Shown in pieces: positions 14,846-20,427 of a stretch of DNA of 20,427 nucleotides. Position 1 is the first letter of the stretch. Each line of letters starts with the position of its first letter. Both the position numbers and the translations under genes were made by a program. The stretch comes from an uncultured Bacilli bacterium (lineage in GTDB: Bacteria > Bacillota_I > Bacilli_A > RF39 > UBA660), in the NCBI GenBank assembly GCA_944329545.1, contig CALVIK010000017.1:1-20427 (forward strand), read 5' to 3'. Under the pieces are notes generated by a model. It searched no databases. It worked only from the letters and a program-made list of their open reading frames with translations, and was not told the DNA's origin.

Positions 14846-14861
14846 GAGATAGGAGGTAATT

Positions 14862-14984
14862 ATGGCTTGTAATAATTCATGTGAAAACACATGCGGAAGA
14901 ACTAATAACAATTGCGGTTATTTAATTATATTAGTTTTATACATTTTACTTGCAATTTTATTAGGTTCTTGTTTCTATTATTAA
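14862..14984 (+). CDS. YjcZ-like small Cys-rich membrane peptide, 40 aa
   Basis: ATG 14862 to TAA 14984 encodes 40 residues: a Cys- and Asn-rich head with four Cys before residue 19 (MACNNSCENTCGRTNNNCGY), then a hydrophobic helix (LIILVLYILLAILLG) and a CFYY tail. The ribosome site AGGAGGT (14851-14857) is strong. Together with the 27-residue peptide just upstream it forms a two-gene unit ending in a terminator. The layout of a short polar head plus one membrane helix matches YjcZ-type sporulation proteins; the Cys-rich head is unusual and could bind metal or form disulfides (inference). Confidence 0.6.
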   Translation: MACNNSCENTCGRTNNNCGYLIILVLYILLAILLGSCFYY

Positions 14985-14985
14985 G

Positions 14986-15013
14986 AAAAAGAGGTCCATG
15001 GACTTCTTTTTTT
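14986..15013 (+). terminator. Terminator of the small peptide genes
   Basis: AAAAAGAGGTC (14986-14996) pairs with GACTTCTTTTT (15001-15011), with one G-T pair, around a CATG loop and a T-run. It starts directly after the 40-residue peptide stop codon. Confidence 0.75.
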
Positions 15014-15084
15014 AAATTTTAAAAAATTGATAATAGTATCTCAAATTAAAGATATACTTATTTTTTCTTTAAAAATAGCCATAA

Positions 15085-15090
15085 TATAAT
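15085..15090 (+). promoter_or_regulatory. -10 element of the amidohydrolase promoter
   Basis: A perfect TATAAT lies just 10 bp before the GTG start. The leader would be nearly absent, and no good -35 is seen. Confidence 0.35.
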
Positions 15091-15100
15091 TGGTGATATA

Positions 15101-16666
15101 GTGGAAAAAATTTATTATAATGGAGATATCCTTACAATGGAAAATAAAAAAGTTGAAGCCATATTTATTAAAGATGGGCTTATTAAAAAAATAGGTTCTA
15201 AAGAAAAAATCATGAAATTAAAAACTAAAGATACGATACTTATAGATTTGCAAGGAAAATGTTTAATGCCAGGTTTTATAGATGCCCATAGTCATATAAC
15301 TGCTGTAGCTAGAAGTATGCTTTTAATTGATTTAAGTGGCGCTAAAAGTTTTAATGATATTATAAAAATATTAAGAATTTATATTAAAAACAATAACATT
15401 GAAAAAGAAAAATGGGTAATGGGCTATAATTATGATCACAACAATTTAAAAGAAAAAGTTCACCCGACAAAAGAGGTTTTAGATAAAGTGTCAGTAAGTC
15501 ACCTGATAGCAGTTACTCATGCATCAGGTCATATGGGAGTAGTTAATTCTTTAGCATTAGAAAAACTAAATATTAATGAAAAAACTAAAGATCCAATAGG
15601 AGGACGCTTTGGAAGAAAGGCCGGAACAGATGAACCTAATGGATATATGGAAGAAGTAGCTTTTAGAGATACTATTCAAAATAAAAATATTCATTCTAAA
15701 GAAGAATTGGCAAAAGCTTATAAAAAAGCGGAAATGTTATATGCATCATACGGAATTACGACAGCAAGTGATGGTCTGCTTGATGAAATTGGTTTTCATC
15801 TTTTAGAAAATTTAGCTAAAGAAAATAAACTTAATTTAGATGTTATTGGTTATATATCAGTAGAAAGTAAAAATAATTATCAAGAATATTTAAACTATTA
15901 TAATCATTTTAAAATAGGCGGTTTTAAAATACTTTTAGATGGTTCTATTCAAAGTAAAACCGCTTATTTATTAAAGCCTTATAAAGATAGCGATAAATAT
16001 GGTTATCCAGTTTATTCTGATGAAAGATTGAAAGAAATAATTTTATATTCTTTAAGAAATAAAATGCCTCTGCACGCCCATTGTAATGGTGATGGTGCTA
16101 GTAATCAGTTTATTAAATGTTTTAAGAATACTATAGAAAAAAATAATATAAAAAATACATATAGACCAGTGATGATTCATGCTCAAATGGTAAATAAAAA
16201 AATGATTTTAGAAATGAAAAAAATAAATATGATAGCCTCATTTTTCCCTAGTCACATTTATTATTTTGGACTTGTTCATTTACAAAACCTTAGTAATAGA
16301 GCTTATCTTTTAAATCCATTGAAAGATGCGGTAGATAATAAATTAATTTTTACTATGCATACTGATGCGCCAGTTATAAACCCCAATATTTTAGAAAGCG
16401 TTTGGTGTGCAGTAAACAGAAAAATAAAAAACGGTGTAATTTTAGGAAAAAATGAACAAATATCTGTTTATGACGCTTTAAAAGCTGTGACAATTAATGC
16501 GGCTTATCAATATTTTGAAGAAAAAAGTAAAGGAAGTATTAAAGAGGGCAAAACTGCTGATTTTATTATTTTAGATAAAAATCCTTTAAAAATTTCCAAA
16601 AATGATATTAAAAACATTAAATTATTAGAAACTATTAAGAAAGGAATTACCATATATCAAGTATAA
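15101..16666 (+). CDS. YtcJ-like metal-dependent amidohydrolase
   Basis: A 521-residue enzyme of the amidohydrolase superfamily (Amidohydro_3, YtcJ group), which hydrolyse amide or related bonds using a metal centre. The N-terminal beta part starts MEKIYYNGDILTM, and the first metal-binding motif GFIDAHSHI is at residues 59-66. KILLDGSIQSKTAYLL near the middle matches the usual ADG..GSRTA region. HAHCNGDGA supplies more metal ligands, and MHTDAPV provides the conserved Asp. The C-terminal KEGKTADFIILDKNP closes the beta sandwich. GTG at 15101 is the likely start, with GGTGAT upstream. Substrate is not known; family members act on formamides, N-acyl compounds or imides. It is monocistronic, ending in its own terminator. 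Confidence 0.85.
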   Translation: MEKIYYNGDILTMENKKVEAIFIKDGLIKKIGSKEKIMKLKTKDTILIDLQGKCLMPGFIDAHSHITAVARSMLLIDLSGAKSFNDIIKILRIYIKNNNIEKEKWVMGYNYDHNNLKEKVHPTKEVLDKVSVSHLIAVTHASGHMGVVNSLALEKLNINEKTKDPIGGRFGRKAGTDEPNGYMEEVAFRDTIQNKNIHSKEELAKAYKKAEMLYASYGITTASDGLLDEIGFHLLENLAKENKLNLDVIGYISVESKNNYQEYLNYYNHFKIGGFKILLDGSIQSKTAYLLKPYKDSDKYGYPVYSDERLKEIILYSLRNKMPLHAHCNGDGASNQFIKCFKNTIEKNNIKNTYRPVMIHAQMVNKKMILEMKKINMIASFFPSHIYYFGLVHLQNLSNRAYLLNPLKDAVDNKLIFTMHTDAPVINPNILESVWCAVNRKIKNGVILGKNEQISVYDALKAVTINAAYQYFEEKSKGSIKEGKTADFIILDKNPLKISKNDIKNIKLLETIKKGITIYQV

Positions 16667-16678
16667 ATTCCTTTTTTT
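16640..16678 (+). terminator. Terminator of the amidohydrolase gene
   Basis: AAAGGAATT (16640-16648) pairs with AATTCCTTT (16666-16674) and continues in a T-run. It overlaps the stop codon. Confidence 0.7.
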
Positions 16679-16722
16679 GTTGTCAAATATTAATTTTTTT
16701 CAAAAAAAACAAGGGAAAACTA

Positions 16723-16751
16723 TTTACAAAAATATATTTAAATAGTACAAT
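16723..16751 (+). promoter_or_regulatory. Promoter of the mraZ division cluster
   Basis: TTTACA (16723-16728), 17 bp, TACAAT (16746-16751), a near-consensus SigA promoter. The MraZ-box repeats begin at its -10 element. Confidence 0.75.
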
Positions 16752-16790
16752 GGTGGTGTACAGTGTTACAAAGTGGGTTAAAGTGGGTGA
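16751..16790 (+). promoter_or_regulatory. MraZ-box tandem repeats (four 10-bp units)
   Basis: Four consecutive 10-bp units each carry GTG at the same phase: tggtggtgta, cagtgttaca, aagtgggtta and aagtgggtga. The last two are almost identical. MraZ is known to bind tandem repeats with a 10-bp period (TGGG-type in E. coli, AAAGTG-type in mollicutes) and to repress its own operon. The repeats lie between the -10 element and the mraZ start, where a bound protein would block transcription. Confidence 0.7.
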
Positions 16791-16794
16791 TATT

Positions 16795-17229
16795 ATGTTT
16801 ATGGGTGAATATCATCATACTATGGATGATAAAGGAAGATTAACAATTCCTTCTAAAATCCGGTATGAATTAGGCGAAGGCTTTGTTGTAACAAGAGGCC
16901 TTGATGGATGTTTATTTGTTTATAAAAATAAAGACTGGGAAGAACTTATAAAAAGTTATAAAAAATTACCAAATGTTAAAGATGCCCGTAATTTTATGCG
17001 TTTCTTTTTATCAGGCGCGAGTAAACTTGAATTTGATAAACAAGGCCGCATTAATTTATCTGCTCCGCTTATTAAGTACGCTGATTTAAAAAAAGACTGC
17101 ACGATTATCGGGGTTGGTGACCGTTTAGAAATCTGGAGCCAAGAAAGATGGAATAGTTTTATTACCGAAAATGAAGATAATTTAACTGATATGGCGGATA
17201 ACCTATTTATGAGTAAGTTAGATGCATAA
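16795..17229 (+). CDS. mraZ: Transcriptional regulator MraZ
   Basis: MraZ is an AbrB-fold DNA-binding protein that assembles into rings and controls the division and cell-wall cluster. The protein starts MFMGEYHHTMDDKGRLTIPS, which is the family hallmark; the second SpoVT/AbrB-like half repeats the pattern at LEFDKQGRINLSAPL. ATG at 16795 is chosen (144 residues) because longer starts would run through the operator repeats and MFMGEY is the common beginning in Bacilli; GGGTGA provides the ribosome site and is itself part of the last repeat. The gene overlaps rsmH by 8 bp. Confidence 0.95.
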   Translation: MFMGEYHHTMDDKGRLTIPSKIRYELGEGFVVTRGLDGCLFVYKNKDWEELIKSYKKLPNVKDARNFMRFFLSGASKLEFDKQGRINLSAPLIKYADLKKDCTIIGVGDRLEIWSQERWNSFITENEDNLTDMADNLFMSKLDA

Positions 17230-18127
17230 TACTGTTTTATTACAGGAAGCTGTCCAAGCTTTAAATTTAAAAGAAAATAGCATAGTTGTTGATTGTACAC
17301 TAGGTTATGCTGGCCATAGCTTTGTTATTTTAAAAAATATCCCTAAAGGTTATTTATATGCTTTTGACCAAGATAAAGAAGCTATAAAGTATGCGAATAA
17401 TAAATTAAAAGCACTCGGTAATAATTATGAAATCATTAATACTAATTTTGAAAACTTAAAAGAAGAAATTACCAAAAGAAATGCTAAAGTTGATGGAATA
17501 CTTTTTGATTTAGGTGTTTCTTCACCGCAATTAGACAATGCCGCAAGAGGCTTTAGTTTTCATCAAGATGCACCTTTAGATATGCGTATGAATCAAACGC
17601 AAAAATTTTCAGCTTGGAATGTAGTTAATGAGTATGAACAAAACGAATTAATAAATATTTTTTATAAATATGGTGAAGAAAAATATGCGAGTAGTATTGC
17701 GAAAAATATTATAAAAAATAGACCCATAAATACCACTTTAGAACTTGCTGAACTTATTAAAGAAAGTGTTCCCGAAAAATATCGTAAAAAAAGTCATCCG
17801 GCTAGCAAAGTGTTTCAAGCAATTAGAATTGAAGTTAACAATGAACTTGGAGTATTTGAAAAAGCTTTAGATAGTGCGTTAGAATTAATAAATGTTCACG
17901 GAAGAGTTGCTGTTATAACTTTTCATTCTTTGGAAGACAGAATATGTAAGCAAAAATTCAAAGAAGTAAGTACGGTCCCTCAGGAATTAAAAAAATTACC
18001 AGTTATTCCTGATGAATATAAACCAAAATATAAAGTTGTGGCAAATATTGTGCCAAGTGATAAAGAAATAGCAGAAAATCATCGAGCACGAAGTGCCAGA
18101 CTTCGAGTAATAGAAAGGGTATGGTAA
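17222..18127 (+). CDS. rsmH: 16S rRNA (cytosine-1402-N4)-methyltransferase RsmH
   Basis: RsmH (MraW) methylates C1402 of 16S rRNA with S-adenosylmethionine, in the decoding centre. The 301-residue length and motifs fit: SAM-binding DCTLGYAGHS at residues 24-33, ILFDLGVSSPQLD near 97-109, the DAPLDMRM motif near 118, FHSLEDR near 237 and ARSARLRVIER at the end. In the SAM loop, Tyr stands where many family members have Gly (GGAGH), a small change. The start ATG lies within the end of mraZ and relies on coupled translation. It is followed after one base by ftsL. Confidence 0.95.
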   Translation: MHNTVLLQEAVQALNLKENSIVVDCTLGYAGHSFVILKNIPKGYLYAFDQDKEAIKYANNKLKALGNNYEIINTNFENLKEEITKRNAKVDGILFDLGVSSPQLDNAARGFSFHQDAPLDMRMNQTQKFSAWNVVNEYEQNELINIFYKYGEEKYASSIAKNIIKNRPINTTLELAELIKESVPEKYRKKSHPASKVFQAIRIEVNNELGVFEKALDSALELINVHGRVAVITFHSLEDRICKQKFKEVSTVPQELKKLPVIPDEYKPKYKVVANIVPSDKEIAENHRARSARLRVIERVW

Positions 18128-18128
18128 A

Positions 18129-18425
18129 ATGGCTAAAGCTAAAAAAAGAAAAATAAAAATCACTAAAGGTGAAAAATTATTATATTTTTATGGTATTAGT
18201 GCATTGGTTTTTACCATGGCTCTGAAAATATTTTGTGGCGCTTCCATTGGGGAAATGAAAATGAGCATTGAAGAGATGAATTATAATATTGATGCGCAAG
18301 AAAAAACTAATGAAAGTTTAACAATGAAAGTAAATGAACTCACTTCTTTTGAAAATGTTAGTGAGGTTGTCAAAGACATGGGACTAGCGTATAATAATGA
18401 TAATATAATAGTTGTTGATGACTAA
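18129..18425 (+). CDS. ftsL: FtsL-like division protein
   Basis: A 98-residue bitopic membrane protein: a basic cytoplasmic head (MAKAKKRKIKITKGEK), one membrane helix at about residues 18-40 and an extracytoplasmic part with a heptad-like pattern (MSIEEMNYNIDAQEKTNESL) suited to a coiled coil. Size, topology and place between rsmH and the class B PBP match FtsL, which joins DivIC/FtsB in the divisome and helps activate the septal PBP. FtsL is poorly conserved in sequence, so the call rests mainly on context. Start spacing from rsmH is 1 bp. Confidence 0.8.
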   Translation: MAKAKKRKIKITKGEKLLYFYGISALVFTMALKIFCGASIGEMKMSIEEMNYNIDAQEKTNESLTMKVNELTSFENVSEVVKDMGLAYNNDNIIVVDD

Positions 18426-18440
18426 AAGAAGGTGAAATAA

Positions 18441-20427
18441 GTGACTAAGAAAAAACAAAGAAGAAAAACATGGAAATTCCCGCAAATAATCTTTTTTGTT
18501 TTTTTCGTGGTTATAATTATTTTATTTGTCAGATATTTATATATAGCTTTATCACCTTCAGTCAATGGAATTAATTTAAAAGAATTCGCGGCTAACCGTA
18601 ATACTGTTTCGAAAGTTTTAAACGCTAAAAGAGGAACAATTTTTGATGCAACTGGCAATATTTTAGCGCAAAATGTTACTTCATATACTTTAATTGCTTA
18701 TTTAGATCCTTCAAGAAAAAAAGGAAATTATGTTAAAGACATTGAAAGTACGGCAAAAGCTTTAGCTAGCGTTTTAGAAGGCGATGAAAAAGATATTAAA
18801 GCAAGACTGCAAAAAGGTAAAGACGAAAATAGATATCAAATAGAATTTGGCAATATTGGCAAAAATATTACGGAACTTAAAAAAGATGAAATAGAAGATT
18901 TAGGCCTTGCGGGAATTGATTTTATCGAAGATTATAAAAGATATTATCCTAATGGTAATTTTGCTTCATATATTTTAGGTTATGCGAAAACAAATGAAAA
19001 AGAAGTTAATGGAGAAATCGTTACTAGTATTGATGGCGAACTTGGAATAGAAGCTAAATACGACGATTTATTAAAAGGCACTGATGGATATTTATCTTAT
19101 CAACAAGATCGTTTTGGTTATAAAATACCGGATACAGCGGAAACGAGAACTGATGCTTTAGATGGTAGCGATATTTATTTGACTTTGGATTCATCTATTC
19201 AAAGATTTGTCGAAACAGAAATAGCTAATATCGCGGAAAGATTTGATCCAAATTGGGCGGTTATTGGCGTATTAGATGCTGATACTGGTGATATTTTGGC
19301 TGCTAGCTCAATTCCATCTTTTAATCCAAATACGAGAGATATTACTAGCTATCAAAATCCTTTAGTTTCCGAAGCGTTTGAACCAGGTTCGACGATGAAA
19401 ACATATACTTATATGTGTGCGATTGAAAAAGGAACTTATAAGGGTGATGAAACATTTAAATCAGGAAGTATTGAAGTAGTTGATGCGACGATTCGAGATT
19501 GGAATAATACTGGTTGGGGGACGATTACTTTTGATAAAGGTTATGAATATTCAAGTAATGTTGGTGTTGTTAACATGATTGATAAATTTGTAACGCGCGA
19601 TGATTTGAAGGCTTGTTTTCGTGATTATGGTTTTGGCAATCTTACGGGCGTTGATTTGGCGAGAGAAGTAGCCGGTGATTTAGACTTTAAGTATCCAGTA
19701 GAAGTTGCTAATGCGGCTTTTGGGCAAGGTCTTAATACAACTGCTATCCAGCACCTACAAGCTTTAACCATAATTGCTAATGATGGTAAAATGTTAACTC
19801 CACATATTGTGAAAAAAATTGTTAATCCTAATACTGGTAAAACAACTTATAAAAGAGAGGTTAAAGAGAGTAAACAAATAGTTAGTCAAGCTACAGTTAA
19901 TAAAATGAAAGATTTAATGTATAATGTTGTTAATAGCGATGACCCCGCGGCTTCTGGTCGTAGATATAAAATAGAAGGTTTTGATGTAATTGGTAAAACG
20001 GGAACAGCGCAAATATATAACGAAAAACGCGGAGGTTATTTGACGGGTGATACCAACTATATTTATTCTTTTGCCGGAATGTATCCAAAAGATGATCCGG
20101 AAATTATTATTTATGCGGCCGTTCGCCAGCCTAATGTTGGTTCTTCTATAACGGTTAGTGATGCGGTTAATAATTTAATGAAAAATATTGCAAAATATAG
20201 AAATATGTTTAGTGAAAGTACTAATAATAAAGAGGAAGTTAAATTAATTACCTTAGACTCTTATACTAATCAAAAAACGGAAGTTGTTAAAGCTGAGCTT
20301 GAACGCGATAAAGTGAAAGTTATAACCATTGGTAGTGGTGATAAAATTATTAATCAATATCCGGAAAAAGGTAGTAAAGTTCTTTCTTATGATAAAGTAT
20401 TTTTAATTACTAATGGCGATGAAGGAA
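18441..20427 (+). CDS. Class B penicillin-binding protein (PBP2x/SpoVD-like), 3' end outside window
   Basis: A transpeptidase that cross-links septal or spore-cortex peptidoglycan. GTG at 18441 follows GAAGGTGAA. A basic head and one membrane helix (residues about 13-37) lead to a dimerisation domain, where AKRGTIFDATGNILA marks the class B start. The transpeptidase domain shows all three penicillin-binding motifs: Ser317-x-x-Lys320 (PGSTMK), Ser371-Ser-Asn373 (YSSN) and Lys519-Thr-Gly (GKTGTAQ). At least 662 residues are present. A PASTA-like repeat seems to begin near residue 620 (KVITIGSGDKIINQYPEKGS). The place after ftsL is that of ftsI/pbpB; SpoVD has the same layout, and with spo0A in the genome the two cannot be separated from this sequence. 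Confidence 0.9.
   Translation, partial: MTKKKQRRKTWKFPQIIFFVFFVVIIILFVRYLYIALSPSVNGINLKEFAANRNTVSKVLNAKRGTIFDATGNILAQNVTSYTLIAYLDPSRKKGNYVKDIESTAKALASVLEGDEKDIKARLQKGKDENRYQIEFGNIGKNITELKKDEIEDLGLAGIDFIEDYKRYYPNGNFASYILGYAKTNEKEVNGEIVTSIDGELGIEAKYDDLLKGTDGYLSYQQDRFGYKIPDTAETRTDALDGSDIYLTLDSSIQRFVETEIANIAERFDPNWAVIGVLDADTGDILAASSIPSFNPNTRDITSYQNPLVSEAFEPGSTMKTYTYMCAIEKGTYKGDETFKSGSIEVVDATIRDWNNTGWGTITFDKGYEYSSNVGVVNMIDKFVTRDDLKACFRDYGFGNLTGVDLAREVAGDLDFKYPVEVANAAFGQGLNTTAIQHLQALTIIANDGKMLTPHIVKKIVNPNTGKTTYKREVKESKQIVSQATVNKMKDLMYNVVNSDDPAASGRRYKIEGFDVIGKTGTAQIYNEKRGGYLTGDTNYIYSFAGMYPKDDPEIIIYAAVRQPNVGSSITVSDAVNNLMKNIAKYRNMFSESTNNKEEVKLITLDSYTNQKTEVVKAELERDKVKVITIGSGDKIINQYPEKGSKVLSYDKVFLITNGDEG

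Noticed and set aside
19206..19216. TTTGTCGAAAC, an exact 0A-box core
   Set aside because: It lies deep inside the PBP coding sequence with no nearby promoter, so it is taken as chance.
1..20427. CRISPR arrays, tRNA or rRNA genes, insertion sequences
   Set aside because: No regularly spaced repeats, cloverleaf-like sequences, rRNA segments or transposase reading frames were seen.

Overview
The window is AT-rich (about 30 % G+C by eye) and is chromosomal DNA from a low-GC Gram-positive bacterium of the Bacilli. TGA is used as an ordinary stop codon, for example at 7079-7081 and 8301-8303, so this is not a code-4 mollicute. Spo0A, a PrsA lipoprotein foldase, MraZ and an FtsL/PASTA-PBP division cluster all fit. 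The gene style (pseudopilins scattered among housekeeping genes, very small proteins, compact enzymes) resembles uncultured gut Bacilli such as the RF39-type lineages. That placement is an inference.

Layout: 1-924 is the 3' end of a secreted or surface protein gene, interrupted by one in-frame TAA. Its C-terminal codons are strongly A-depleted and nearly all end in T or C, and they are followed by a GC-rich tail and a perfect hairpin. This looks like the variable region of a diversity-generating retroelement (DGR), but no reverse transcriptase or template repeat lies in the window. clpP follows on the minus strand. Next come a TGS-domain nucleoside kinase and gap. A second operon runs pseudopilin - pgk - UPF0104 membrane protein - glycolipid-type glycosyltransferase - tpiA (4542-8959), mixing lower glycolysis with glycolipid synthesis. 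Then spo0A, an apparently undescribed small RNA gene (about 9879-10046), and two overlapping pseudopilin genes.

The second half holds glmS (minus), recX (plus), prsA (minus), two tiny YjcZ-like membrane peptides, a YtcJ-like amidohydrolase, and the start of the division and cell-wall cluster: mraZ, rsmH, ftsL and a class B PBP cut off by the window end. mraZ is preceded by tandem 10-bp repeats of MraZ-box type lying just downstream of its promoter. Most transcription units are separated by clear intrinsic terminators.

The observations most worth checking are: (1) the DGR-like variable region; (2) a GlmS whose N-terminal catalytic Cys is Ser and whose ring-opening His is Tyr; (3) the small RNA gene with a promoter, a closing stem starting at the predicted transcription start, and a terminator; (4) a Spo0A gene with a 0A-box upstream, in a genome that also carries YjcZ-like peptides behind a sigma-K-like -10 element.
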